This document shows, piece by piece, positions 34,310 through 43,430 of a DNA stretch of 64,000 nt. Origin of the DNA: Gemmatimonadaceae bacterium (GTDB lineage: Bacteria; Gemmatimonadota; Gemmatimonadetes; Gemmatimonadales; Gemmatimonadaceae); contig DASYSS010000101.1 in assembly GCA_036003045.1 (NCBI GenBank), positions 1 through 64,000 on the forward strand. Reading direction: 5' to 3'. The notes beneath the pieces were generated by a model that saw nothing but the letters and a program-made list of their open reading frames with translations, had not been told where the DNA came from and ran no database searches. Position 1 is the first letter of the stretch; every line of letters begins with the position of its first letter. Position numbers and translations under genes: made by a program.

Positions 34310-36121
34310 ATGACTCGCATCGCCCTCCGTCTCCCGACAATCCGTCGTGTCGTCGCCCCGACCGCGCTTTGCGCCCTGTGGGCCTGCGCGTCCGACACCG
34401 CGCCGACGACGCCCACCGGCCCGTCGACGTTCACTTCCTCCCCTTGCTCACAGACCGGCACGCTGCAGCTCGCCGTAGCGACGACCGCTCGTGTCGATTG
34501 CAGCAACGGAGGCACGACCGTGACCCTCGCCGGCGGCGGCGCGAGCTACATCGTCGTGGCGCAGTTCCCCGTCGATCTCGTCCCGGACACGTTCGTCGCC
34601 TACCGCGTCAGCTCGGGGACCGCCGTCTCCGCATCCTTGTCGCCGGCGCCGAGCCGTTTCCCGTCGCCGCGCATTGTCGGACCGACCCTTGGCATCTCGC
34701 CGATCCGCTCGTCGCGGAGAGCGCCGGGAGCGGCGCAACGCCGGTTTTCGAACGCGCTTCACGCCCGTGCGCGGGTACGCCTCGCGTCCCGCGCGTGGCC
34801 GATGAGCGCGCGGCTTTCACCTCGAGCCAGCGCATCGCTCACGCGCTCGTTGGACATCGCTCCGCCGCCCGCGTTGGGCAGCCTCCGAAGCTTCCGCGTC
34901 TTGGCCTCGAACGGCACCTCGTTCAAGTCGGCCGGCGCGACGTTGGCGTTCGTCGGCGCGAACGTGCTCGTGTACATCGACACGCTCGCTCCCGCGAACG
35001 GCTTTTCCGCGGCGCAGCTCCAGCAGTTCGGCTCCTACTTCGATCAGACCTTGTACCCGATCGATACGGCGGCCTTCGGCGCGCCGACTGACGTCGATCA
35101 GAACGGGCGAGTCATCATGCTGATGACACCGGCCGTGAACGCGCTCGTCACCGCGTCGTCGTGCCAAACGCAGGGCTACGTCGCCGGCTTCTTCGACGAC
35201 GAAGACCTCGGGGGCGGCACCGGCGACCCGAACTCGAACCAGGGCGAGGTGTTCTACGCGATGGTGCCCGATCCGGCGGGCGTTGCGAGCTGCTCGCACA
35301 GCGTCGACGAGGTCGGATTCGCTGTCCCAGGCACGTTCCTCCACGAGCTGCAGCACCTCATCAACTTCTCGCAGCACGTCATCGTCCACCATGCGAATCC
35401 CGAGTTCGGATGGCTCGACGAAGGGCTGAGCATCGTGGCGGAAGAATTGGGGTCGCTCTACTACGAGCAGAGGTGTCCGGGGACGGCCTGCCGCAGCGAC
35501 CCGACGCAGCTCTTCCCCGATTCGTCGCAGGGATTCGTGCAGAATTTCTTGTACGACTCGTACCAGTATGCACTGCTACCCGACACGGCGAGCGTGACGC
35601 TGCACAGCGACGACGACGACGGCTTCTCCTGGCGCGGCGGCGACTGGCTGCTCGTGCGATGGCTCGGCGATCAAATGGGCGCGGGCATCTTCAAGAAGCT
35701 CGATCAGACTTCTCTCACTGGCGTGGCGAACATCGAATCGTCGAGCGGCCAATCGTTCCCGGGTCTCTTCGCCAACTTCGCGCTCTCGCTGTACACCGAC
35801 AGTCTGGTTGGCCTCTCGCGGGGCACCGCGCCGCCGGCCGACCGGTTCACGACGCGAAACGTTCGCGCGCTCTGGAATCGCCTCTACATCACGTCAGGCG
35901 GTGAGCCGGACATACCGTCCCCCAATCCGCTGGCATTGTTTCCGATCACCGCGGATACCTCGCTGGCCGTGCTCGACCCGGGCACGTCGTCCTACTTCCG
36001 CCTCGATACGAAAACGACTGACGCCAGCGTCTCGGTTCAATTCTCCGGCGCCGGAGGCAAGGCGCTTCCCGCTGCGCTCAAACCACAACTGGCGATTTTC
36101 CGATTGCCAAAGGGGCAATAG
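34310..36121 (+). CDS. M30-like zinc metallopeptidase lipoprotein
   Basis: 603 residues from ATG 34310. Lipoprotein signal (MTRIALRLPTIRRVVAPTAL, Cys in LWACAS). The catalytic motif is HELQH (about 345-349), within GTFLHELQHLINFSQHVIVH, and a second acidic residue sits in WLDEGLSIVAEEL. This resembles the hyicolysin (M30) group. A Cys-rich stretch CPGTACRS and the segment YDSYQYALLPDTAS follow. Surface or secreted protease is inferred. The 3' end is directly followed by a repeat array. Homologous to the partial gene at 1-1520. Confidence 0.85.
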   Translation: MTRIALRLPTIRRVVAPTALCALWACASDTAPTTPTGPSTFTSSPCSQTGTLQLAVATTARVDCSNGGTTVTLAGGGASYIVVAQFPVDLVPDTFVAYRVSSGTAVSASLSPAPSRFPSPRIVGPTLGISPIRSSRRAPGAAQRRFSNALHARARVRLASRAWPMSARLSPRASASLTRSLDIAPPPALGSLRSFRVLASNGTSFKSAGATLAFVGANVLVYIDTLAPANGFSAAQLQQFGSYFDQTLYPIDTAAFGAPTDVDQNGRVIMLMTPAVNALVTASSCQTQGYVAGFFDDEDLGGGTGDPNSNQGEVFYAMVPDPAGVASCSHSVDEVGFAVPGTFLHELQHLINFSQHVIVHHANPEFGWLDEGLSIVAEELGSLYYEQRCPGTACRSDPTQLFPDSSQGFVQNFLYDSYQYALLPDTASVTLHSDDDDGFSWRGGDWLLVRWLGDQMGAGIFKKLDQTSLTGVANIESSSGQSFPGLFANFALSLYTDSLVGLSRGTAPPADRFTTRNVRALWNRLYITSGGEPDIPSPNPLALFPITADTSLAVLDPGTSSYFRLDTKTTDASVSVQFSGAGGKALPAALKPQLAIFRLPKGQ

Positions 36122-36148
36122 GAAACCGGTTCCCGGTACCCGGTTTCC
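36121..36148. repeat. four 7-bp units forming an inverted repeat
   Basis: GGAAACC-GGTTCCC-GGTACCC-GGTTTCC. The ends form a 9-bp inverted repeat GGAAACCGG/CCGGTTTCC. The array begins at the last base of the peptidase stop codon; it could act as a weak terminator. Confidence 0.9.
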
Positions 36149-36163
36149 CTGTGGCCCGTTACT

Positions 36164-37069
36164 CTACTGCCCTTCGATCGGCACGTAGATCTCGGTGATC
36201 AGCCTTTCTTTCGGTGTCGTTCGCGGATCGTTTACGTATCGCTCGTAGCTCGGCCCGTCGCGCAGTCGTTCGCCGCTCTCGGGAAGCCATTCGCCGAGGA
36301 AGCGGGCCCACGTGTCGCCCAGCGTCTCGTACGAGCCGACGTGCACCGTCTTGGCGTAGCGCCCCGCGGGCAACCGATGCTCGGCGAGCTCGTTTGGCAA
36401 CGCGACGCCGCTCGCGACCGCGACGCCGGCGTCGGAGCGCAATTCGTCGGCGGGCGTCGACTCGGGGTCGTCGTGGTACAGGGCGATCATCGCCGCGTTC
36501 GGGTTCGTGAACAACCCGGCCGGGCCAGCGATCTCGCCGAGGCGGCCGAACGCTTGGCCGATTTGGTTGTACGGTCCAACGTGGCGCACGGCGGCGACGC
36601 GCTGCTCGGGCATTTTCTTGATTTCGACGTCCATGGTTCTGCCTCCTGAGTCTCTCGGGACGAACGGTGGAACGACGCCTCGTTGATCGAAGTGCACGCC
36701 GCACGTGGCGGCCAGCTCGGTGCGGCGCACACCGCGCCGGCGAAAGTCAGAGGGCGGCTCGCCGTAGCACGAGCGAAACGCGCGCGTGAACGCCTCGTGG
36801 GTCTCGAATCCCGCGTTGAAAGCGATCTCGGTGACCGACAACGGTGTGTTCGCCAGCTGCCAGGCGCCGCGTTCCATGCGCAGCCGCCGCGCGAGCTCGA
36901 CGGGCGTTTCCCCGACCATGCCGCGGAACACCCGATGAAAATGGAAGGGCGACAGGCACGCGCGAGTCGCCAGGGCGTCGAGGGCAAGCGCCTCGTCGAG
37001 GTGCTGCGCGACGTGCTCGATCACTCCCTGCACGACCCGCACATAGAAGGACCGCGTCTCGGCTTTCAC
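36164..37069 (-). CDS. AraC-family regulator with GyrI-like effector domain
   Basis: 301 residues from GTG 37069 (upstream in-frame codons run into a repeat array and are unlikely). N-terminal helix-turn-helix pair: DALATRACLSPFHFHRVFRG and EIAFNAGFETHEAFTRAF. C-terminal half (about 155-301) has VEIKKMPEQRVAAVRHVGPY, the GyrI-like small-molecule-binding domain, ending ITEIYVPIEGQ. Such one-component regulators sense hydrophobic or drug-like ligands. The nearest candidate target is the divergent region holding the small lipoprotein gene. Confidence 0.9.
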   Translation of the reverse strand: MKAETRSFYVRVVQGVIEHVAQHLDEALALDALATRACLSPFHFHRVFRGMVGETPVELARRLRMERGAWQLANTPLSVTEIAFNAGFETHEAFTRAFRSCYGEPPSDFRRRGVRRTELAATCGVHFDQRGVVPPFVPRDSGGRTMDVEIKKMPEQRVAAVRHVGPYNQIGQAFGRLGEIAGPAGLFTNPNAAMIALYHDDPESTPADELRSDAGVAVASGVALPNELAEHRLPAGRYAKTVHVGSYETLGDTWARFLGEWLPESGERLRDGPSYERYVNDPRTTPKERLITEIYVPIEGQ

Positions 37070-37134
37070 GAGGGCAATGTATTCCGCCCGCGGCCGCCGG
37101 CGCTTGACTCTGATTGCTGTTTTGCGGTAGAAAC

Positions 37135-37228
37135 GGGTTACCGGGCAACCGGGCACCGGGATACCGGATCGGCGAGACGGGTCGACTGGTTGTACCGCAG
37201 TCCCGGTATCCCGGTCACCCGGTGTCCC
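37135..37228. repeat. two arms of 8-bp GGGATACC-type repeats in inverted orientation
   Basis: Arm 1 GGGTTACC-GGGCAACC-GGGCACC-GGGATACC (37135-37165); arm 2 GGTATCCC-GGTCACCC-GGTGTCCC (37205-37228). Thirteen bases are exactly complementary (37155-37167 with 37203-37215), giving a possible stem. Lies upstream of the AraC-family gene. Confidence 0.9.
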
Positions 37229-37248
37229 CGTAATGCGCCCAAGCGAAC

Positions 37249-37271
37249 GCGGCCGCCCGGAGGGCGGCCGC
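37249..37271. terminator. GC-rich hairpin (possible terminator)
   Basis: Ten-base stem GCGGCCGCCC / GGGCGGCCGC with a three-base loop, no T-run on either strand. It lies between the repeat arms and the small lipoprotein gene. Confidence 0.5.
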
Positions 37272-37357
37272 GGTGGCCCTGACAGCTCGCCTACATATGT
37301 CCGCGCCTGTTAATATGCGATAGTTCTTTAATACAGAGAAACTCGAACCCGGACCGC

Positions 37358-37474
37358 TCAGCGCGAGACGGCCGGCGTCGGCGCGGTTTGGATGTAGCCG
37401 CCGCCGCCCTTCTTGCAGCCCGCAATGGCGGCCGCCGCCAGTACGAGCGCCAACACCACCTTCACTTTTCGCAT
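37358..37474 (-). CDS. Small lipoprotein, 38 residues
   Basis: Sequence MRKVKVVLALVLAAAAIAGC then KKGGGGYIQT and APTPAVSR. A full lipoprotein signal with lipobox IAGC, basic N-terminus, a hydrophobic stretch and a Gly/Pro-rich mature tail of about 18 residues. The ribosome site GAGGAAG is a few bases upstream of the ATG. The stop is TGA at 37358. Function unknown; such short lipoproteins may act in envelope stress. It is 71 bases from the end of the BNR-repeat gene on the same strand. Confidence 0.75.
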   Translation of the reverse strand: MRKVKVVLALVLAAAAIAGCKKGGGGYIQTAPTPAVSR

Positions 37475-37545
37475 GGCTTCCTCAGAGGTTGTGCGTTCAC
37501 CGAATAGAATCCCGCCGACGAGCACGGCGTTCCGCGCCCGAGGGC

Positions 37546-40500
37546 CTAGAACACGACCGCCGGAACCGTCGCGTCGATCGTCTTGAGCCCCCGCGAGCGC
37601 AACAGCGTGTTGAACCTGGCCAGATCGGTGTTGATCAGGCTCTGCAGCGCGGCGTGCGTATCGCGGACCTGCTTCGCCAACACCTGGCTGACCCTCTGCT
37701 GCTGTACGGCCGGCGCGAAGTCCGACACCGCGATGCCGCCCGCCAAGTAGTTGAGCTGGGCCCCGAGCTTGGCCGGATACCGCACCTCGTCTTGCCCGCG
37801 GCCGGTCATGCGCACGTCGATCAGGTTCCCTTCGGTCGCCACGAACTTTCGTCCCAGCGAGTCGCCTTGCGCGCGTACGTCCGCCATCGCGGAATTGGCG
37901 CCGATCTGCGCCGCCAGCGAATCGAGCTGCGCACGGACGCTTTCGATCGACAACAGCATGTCGGCGCTGCTCGTCATGTCCGCCTGAACCTTTTTCAACA
38001 GGTCAGTCGACGCGGCCATGTCGAGCGGGGTGACCGTCTGGTTCGGGTCCTTGAGCACCTCGAGCGGCTGAGTCATCGTTTTTCCGGCGGCGGTGAGTCT
38101 GACGGTATAACGTCCCGGCGGCATCAAGACGGACAACGTGCCGAAGCCCGGCGCCGGGCGCGTGCCGTCGGCGTCCATCGTGAACTCGGGATCGTAGAGC
38201 GGCTTGGTCCGCATGCGCGCCGTCTTGGACGGCTCATTGCTCAGATCCCAGTTCACCCGGTTGAACCCCGCGCGCGTCGTGCCCTGAATCGTGCGCACCG
38301 TCTTCCCGGCCGCGTCGACGATCGCCACGCTCGCCGTGCCCCCTCCGCTGCCGAGCCAATAGTTGATGTCCGCGCCGTAGATCGGGTTCGTGCCCGCGGT
38401 GGGATCGTCGTTCGGCGAAACGTTGGCCTCGATGTCGCGGAAGCGATACGCCGCCCGCGGCGCGAACAACGTCGCGGCGGACGCCGTCACTTCCGGCGTC
38501 AGCTTTTGCAGCGGCGACAGGTCGTCGAGAATGAAGAAGCCGCGCCCATATGTCGCGACGACCAGATCGTTGAAGTGCTCCTGGACGGCGAGACCGTAGA
38601 CCGGCGCGTGCGGCATGCCGAGCTGCATCGCCTGCCAATGATCGCCGTCGTCGAACGACACGAACAAGCCGCCTTCCGTACCGAGGTACAGCAATCCTCG
38701 GCGCACCGGATCTTCACGAATGATGTGCGCGTAGCTCACCACGCTCTTCGGAACTCCGGTGACGATGAGCTTCCACGTCTTACCGAAATCCTTCGTGCGA
38801 TAGACCCACGGGTCGCGGTTGTTCTCCTGGTGCCCGTCGACGATGATGTAGGCCGAGCCTGCGTCGTACTTCGACGGTTCGATGTGACGCACCGATCCCC
38901 ACGGCAGAATGCCGGGGACGTTCGCCGTCACGTTCGTCCACGTCTTGCCCGCATCGCGCGTCACCTGCACCAGACCGTCGTTGGTTCCCGCCCAGATCAC
39001 TCCCGCTTGCGCGCGCGACTCGGCGATCGCGTACACGACGTCGCCGTATTCGACGCCGATGTTGTCCGGCGTGAGTCCGCCGGACATCTGCTGCTTCGAT
39101 TTGTCGTTTCGCGTGAGGTCGGGGCTGATCACGCGCCAGCTCCGGCCGCCGTCCTTGGACATGTGAACGAACTGGCTGCCCGTGTAGATCGTGTTGTGGT
39201 CGTGCGGCGAGATCGCGAACGGGGCGTCCCACACGAAACGGTACTCGACCTCCGCCGCCGAGTGTCCGCCCGTGCTCAGCGGCCACACCTCCACGTTCTG
39301 ACCGGTGCGAGTGCGCTCGTCGAATCGCACGACGATGCCGCCGCGGCTGCCCGATCCCGACGCCGTCGACCAGATGACGTTCGGATCGACGGGGTCGGGC
39401 GTCGCCCACCCGCTTTCGCCTCCCTGCACCGCGTGCCACTCGCTGCGCGAAATAGTTCCGCCCGCGCGGCTGTTGCTGGGTCCACGATACGACGGACCGT
39501 CCTGCTTGTTGCCGTACACGTAGTACGGGACGCGGTTGTCGACCGTGACGTGATAGATCTGCGCGATCGGCAGATTCACGTGCAGCCACGTGCGCCCGCG
39601 CGTCGTCGAGATCTGGACGCCGGCGTCGTTGCCGACGACCATGCGCGACGGATTGGTCGGGTCGATCCAGATGTCGTGGTTGTCGCCACCCGGCGCGGTG
39701 AACGCCGGCGTGGGCGGGGCGCCGCGACCTCCCTCGGCGGCCGGCGGCGCGCCGCCGCGACCGCGCCCGCCACCACCGCCGCGTCCGTTCGCCGTGAGTG
39801 TCGAGCCGCCGTCCATCGAATGGTTGAAGGTCGCGCACAGGAAATACGTCTCGTCGGGATTGTCGGGCGCGACCGCCATGCGTGTGTAGTAGGGCTGACG
39901 ACACCCCAGATCGCGGTCGAAGCTGATCACCTGCCAGGTCGAACCGCCGTCCTCCGACCGCCAGAGCTCACCGTTGTCCGTAGGCCGCCCGTGCAGCGGG
40001 TTGCCGTCGCCGGTTTCGATCAGCGCGTAGACGCGGTTCGGATTCGATTTCGAGATCGCGAGTCCGACCTTGCCGATCTCGTGAGTCGGCAGGCCATGCC
40101 CTTCGAGCTTCGTCCAATGGTCGCCGCCGTCGTGCGTGACGTATATGCCGCTCCCCGTGCCGCCGCTTTCGCGTCCCCACGTGTGAAGCTCGAGCTGCCA
40201 CATCGCGGCGAAGAGTGTCTTCGAGTCGGTCGGGTGCATCACGACGTCGATCGCACCGGTGTTCGCGTCCACGAACAGCACCTTGCTCCACGTCCGTCCG
40301 CCGTCCGTGGTGCGGTAGACCCCGCGCTCCTGCTCGGGTCCGTAGCTGTGCCCCTGCGCCGCGACGTAGACGATGTCCGGATTCACCGGATCGATGACGA
40401 TGCGCCCGGTCCGACTCGCCGAATCCGGACCGGAATGCGTCCACGTGCGTCCTGCGTCCGTCGACTTGTAGAGTCCATTGCCGATCGAGATGTGGCTGCG

Positions 40501-40857
40501 AATCCACGGCTCGCCCGTTCCGGCCCACACGATGTTGGGATTCGACGGCGCGACGGCGAGAGCGCCAAGCGAGGAGATCGATTCTCCATCGAAGATCGGA
40601 GTCCAGTGGATACCGGCGTCGACCGTTTTCCAGATTCCGCCGGACGCGGCGCCGGCGTAGTAGACGTTTGGGTCGCCGATGACACCGGCAACCGCCGCGA
40701 CCCGATTGCCGACCGGGCCGATGTAGCGAAATCGTAACGCGGACGCGGACGCGCTCAGGTCGACCGACGGTGCCTGCTGAGCGCACAAAGATTCGATAGC
40801 GGCCGACGTGGCAGCCAACGAAAAACAGGCGGCCAAAAGGCGAGTGTGGTTCGACAT
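37546..40857 (-). CDS. Exported BNR/VPS10-type beta-propeller protein
   Basis: 1103 residues. Signal peptide (MSNHTRLLAACFSLAATSAA ending LCAQQ). Many BNR-like turns with the S/T-x-D-x-G-x-T-W pattern: KTVDAGIHWT, KSTDAGRTWT, RTTDGGRTWS, VTHDGGDHWT, RSEDGGSTWQ, MSKDGGRSWR, VTRDAGKTWT, RTKDFGKTWK. A Gly/Ala-rich insert (GGGGGRGRGGAPP) follows the first propeller and the C-terminal part (about 780-1103) has an Ig-like domain. The family resembles sortilin-type and sialidase-like secreted proteins. Substrate unknown; likely periplasmic or surface. Divergent from the histidine kinase. Confidence 0.88.
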   Translation of the reverse strand: MSNHTRLLAACFSLAATSAAIESLCAQQAPSVDLSASASALRFRYIGPVGNRVAAVAGVIGDPNVYYAGAASGGIWKTVDAGIHWTPIFDGESISSLGALAVAPSNPNIVWAGTGEPWIRSHISIGNGLYKSTDAGRTWTHSGPDSASRTGRIVIDPVNPDIVYVAAQGHSYGPEQERGVYRTTDGGRTWSKVLFVDANTGAIDVVMHPTDSKTLFAAMWQLELHTWGRESGGTGSGIYVTHDGGDHWTKLEGHGLPTHEIGKVGLAISKSNPNRVYALIETGDGNPLHGRPTDNGELWRSEDGGSTWQVISFDRDLGCRQPYYTRMAVAPDNPDETYFLCATFNHSMDGGSTLTANGRGGGGGRGRGGAPPAAEGGRGAPPTPAFTAPGGDNHDIWIDPTNPSRMVVGNDAGVQISTTRGRTWLHVNLPIAQIYHVTVDNRVPYYVYGNKQDGPSYRGPSNSRAGGTISRSEWHAVQGGESGWATPDPVDPNVIWSTASGSGSRGGIVVRFDERTRTGQNVEVWPLSTGGHSAAEVEYRFVWDAPFAISPHDHNTIYTGSQFVHMSKDGGRSWRVISPDLTRNDKSKQQMSGGLTPDNIGVEYGDVVYAIAESRAQAGVIWAGTNDGLVQVTRDAGKTWTNVTANVPGILPWGSVRHIEPSKYDAGSAYIIVDGHQENNRDPWVYRTKDFGKTWKLIVTGVPKSVVSYAHIIREDPVRRGLLYLGTEGGLFVSFDDGDHWQAMQLGMPHAPVYGLAVQEHFNDLVVATYGRGFFILDDLSPLQKLTPEVTASAATLFAPRAAYRFRDIEANVSPNDDPTAGTNPIYGADINYWLGSGGGTASVAIVDAAGKTVRTIQGTTRAGFNRVNWDLSNEPSKTARMRTKPLYDPEFTMDADGTRPAPGFGTLSVLMPPGRYTVRLTAAGKTMTQPLEVLKDPNQTVTPLDMAASTDLLKKVQADMTSSADMLLSIESVRAQLDSLAAQIGANSAMADVRAQGDSLGRKFVATEGNLIDVRMTGRGQDEVRYPAKLGAQLNYLAGGIAVSDFAPAVQQQRVSQVLAKQVRDTHAALQSLINTDLARFNTLLRSRGLKTIDATVPAVVF

Positions 40858-41005
40858 TGCTACCCTCGCAGTCGTGGAGGTGGTGGGGGCACCGTCGAAG
40901 ATCGGGCTTCACCAGGCGGACGCAAGAGCGCTTGTCGTGTTGCGCCGTTGAGCTCGCGAACCGCGGGCGGGACCCGGGGTACGACCGCTTCGCGGAGGGA
41001 CTGCC

Positions 41006-42415
41006 ACGACGAGCGCCAATCAATCCGAGCCCGACCGCCAGGACCCGGCACCGACCGAGCTTTCGACGCGCGGCATGTGGATTCCGCTCGTCTTCGTCAT
41101 CGCCGTCCTCGCGACGCTGGTGATCGCGCCGATCGCCGTGAGCAACCGACTCCGGATTCAGCGCAACATGATCACGGAGGTCGTCGACCCCGCCCGGCTG
41201 CGCGCGACCGACGTCGCGTCGTTCCTGGCCGAAGAGATGTTCGCGGTCGGCATGCGCGCGCCCTCGGTGATCCCGAACGCGGATCAGCGGTATGTCGCCG
41301 CGCTTCGCTCCGAACGACGGGGCGCGCTTGCTCTGGACTCGCTGCTCGAGGGCTCGAACGCCGACGCGCTCGAGCGGTTCGCGCAATATCGAGAAGCGGC
41401 GACTCGGTGGCACGACGACGTCGAGTCGATGACGCCGTCGCCGAATGCGGCTGTCCTCGATACCGCGCGAATGGACGCCGACACCGCGCTCATGGCGGCG
41501 CGCCATCTCGTCGAGCTCTTGGAGCAGTCGGCCGCCGCGGTTCGCCTCGATGTCCGACGGTGGGAACGCGTCGACGTTCTCCTGCCCGTGGTGCTCGCGC
41601 CGCTCGCCTTGCTCGCCTGCGTGCTCATCGTGCGCGCCGGTCAACGAACCGTGAAGCTGGCCGTCGCGGCTGACCGAGACCGGCGCGCCCTCGCGGCGGT
41701 CATGGATCAGAAGAGCGCCTTCATGCGGGGCATCTCGCACGACCTTCAGAATCCGCTTGGCGCCGCGCTGGGCAACGTCGACTTGATGCTCGAAGGGATC
41801 ACCAAGCCAGCCGATCAACGCGACGCGCTGCTTCGAATTCGCCGTCTCACGCGCCGCGCGAGCGACACCGTGGCGTCGCTGCTCGCCGTCGCGAAGAGCG
41901 AGACGGGTGACATCCGGCTCAGCACGACGGCCATCGACCTTTGCGCGCTGGCTCGTGCCGCCGTCGACGATCAGAGCTTCACCGTCGTCAGCAAAGGGCA
42001 GACGATCGACTTGCACGCGGAGTCCGAATGCCGCGCGATGGGCGACGCCGCGCGGGTACGGCACATCGTGGACAACCTCCTGTCGAATGCGAACAAGTAC
42101 ACGCCGCGGGGAGGACACATCCGCGTGGATGTCGGCTATCGGATGCGCGACGGACAGCGCTGGTCCACGCTGAGCGTCGAAGACTCCGGCCCGGGCATCC
42201 CCGCGGAATGGCGAGAGCGCGTGTTCGAGGAGTACGCGCGCGTCCCCGCCTCGAAAGATCTCGCGCCGGGTTTCGGAATCGGGCTCGCGGTGAGCCGGCG
42301 CGTCGCCCGGATGCTGGGCGGCGACGTCACCGTCGAAGGCGAGAGTTCGAACGGACATCAGCGACTCGGCGGCGCGACGGTCACGCTCTGGCTCGCCCTC
42401 TCGGCTGAACCCTAG
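41006..42415 (+). CDS. Sensor histidine kinase (HisKA/HATPase)
   Basis: From ATG 41075, 446 residues: transmembrane helix about 3-23, an extracytoplasmic helical region to about 170, a second helix near 173-193, then HisKA with ISHDLQNPLG, N-box NLLSNANKYTP, G1 VEDSGPGIP and G2 GFGIGLAVS. The reported start is ACG 41006, five bases after a perfect GGAGGGA (40994-41000); it adds 23 residues with a polar, natural N-terminus (TTSANQSEPDRQDPAPTEL). ATG 41075 lacks any ribosome site. The ACG start is unusual and should be read as a hypothesis; the ATG is the conservative choice. No response regulator is adjacent. Confidence 0.85.
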   Translation, partial: TTSANQSEPDRQDPAPTELSTRGMWIPLVFVIAVLATLVIAPIAVSNRLRIQRNMITEVVDPARLRATDVASFLAEEMFAVGMRAPSVIPNADQRYVAALRSERRGALALDSLLEGSNADALERFAQYREAATRWHDDVESMTPSPNAAVLDTARMDADTALMAARHLVELLEQSAAAVRLDVRRWERVDVLLPVVLAPLALLACVLIVRAGQRTVKLAVAADRDRRALAAVMDQKSAFMRGISHDLQNPLGAALGNVDLMLEGITKPADQRDALLRIRRLTRRASDTVASLLAVAKSETGDIRLSTTAIDLCALARAAVDDQSFTVVSKGQTIDLHAESECRAMGDAARVRHIVDNLLSNANKYTPRGGHIRVDVGYRMRDGQRWSTLSVEDSGPGIPAEWRERVFEEYARVPASKDLAPGFGIGLAVSRRVARMLGGDVTVEGESSNGHQRLGGATVTLWLALSAEP

Positions 42416-42523
42416 TCGGTCTCGGTTCGTCCCGCGCTGGTGCATGTCGGCGCAGCGGCGTGACCGGACGAGTGGTCGCTGAAGTTTGAACTCGCGACCG
42501 CTTCCGCCACGCCGAGAACGCAC

Positions 42524-43348
42524 ATGCAAACACCGAGTCGGCTCACATTCGCCGTTGCTCTCGTCGGTCTCGCAGCGTTGACCGCCGTCTACGGCGACTT
42601 TGCGCTGCAGTGGCAGCCCGTGCCTGCGTGGGTGTCCGATCGACGCCTTCTCGCGTATCTGTCCGGCGCCCTGCTCTTCGCCTGCGGCTTCGCGCTACTC
42701 ACCGCGCGGGCGAGTGCGATCGGGGCACGCGTTTTCTTCTTCTACGCGCTGCTGTGGGTGCTTCTCCTCAAGGTGCCGAAGGTTGCCGCCGCGCCGCTCG
42801 TCGAAGTCAACTGGCTCGGCTTGGGTGAGATCTGCGTCGTGCTGGCGTGCAGCTGGACGCTCTTCGCGTCGCTGAATGACGAGCCAAGCGATTCCGCTCC
42901 GCGCTTCGCCACCGGCGAGAACGGGCTTCGCATCGCGCGCTACCTGTTCGCCGTCGCCCTGCTGCCGATCGGATTGTCGCACTTCGTCTATCTGCCGCAA
43001 ACGGTTGCGTTCGTGCCGTCCTGGCTTCCGTATCGCACGGGGTGGGCGTACCTCGGCGGCGCGGGCCACATCGCCGCGGGACTCGGTGTGTTGCTCGGCG
43101 TCATGACGGAGCTCGCGGCTACGCTCGAAGCCGCGATGATCGGCGTGTTCACGCTGTTGGTGTGGTTGCCCGCCGCGATCGCGAATCCCGCGAGCAGGCT
43201 TCAGTGGACCGGCTTGGTGATCTCCGGATTCATCGCCGCCGCGGCATGGGTCGTCGCCGCGAGCCTGAGTCGTGCACGTTCGCTGCGCCCCGCCGACGAA
43301 ACCCGGCCGACGCATTCCGGCGCTTTGAAGGACCTCGCCGAGGCGTGA
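42524..43348 (+). CDS. Integral membrane protein, DoxX-like
   Basis: 274 residues, about eight transmembrane segments in two similar halves (about 1-135 and 135-260). Helical stretches include LTFAVALVGLAALTAVYGDF, LLAYLSGALLFACGFALLTA and RYLFAVALLPIGLSHFVYLP, followed by GAGHIAAGLGVLLG. DoxX-like proteins may act in quinone or redox processes. The start is the first ATG of the frame; the last 25 residues are a soluble tail. No clear partner. Confidence 0.8.
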   Translation: MQTPSRLTFAVALVGLAALTAVYGDFALQWQPVPAWVSDRRLLAYLSGALLFACGFALLTARASAIGARVFFFYALLWVLLLKVPKVAAAPLVEVNWLGLGEICVVLACSWTLFASLNDEPSDSAPRFATGENGLRIARYLFAVALLPIGLSHFVYLPQTVAFVPSWLPYRTGWAYLGGAGHIAAGLGVLLGVMTELAATLEAAMIGVFTLLVWLPAAIANPASRLQWTGLVISGFIAAAAWVVAASLSRARSLRPADETRPTHSGALKDLAEA

Positions 43349-43430
43349 CCGCCTCGCTCGACGTGTGCGATACGGGCTCAGGCCTGCGTCTTGCCCTGCA
43401 AAGCGCATCGCATCGTAGGACATCGAGGGC

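Noticed and set aside
37489-40737. Long plus-strand open frame opposite the BNR-repeat gene
   Set aside because: Translates to Arg/Val-rich sequence without domains; the minus strand has a signal peptide and regular BNR repeats.
39968-42529. Minus-strand open frame of about 853 codons across the BNR gene start and the histidine kinase
   Set aside because: Arg-rich, no domains, antisense to the histidine kinase and out of frame with the BNR gene.
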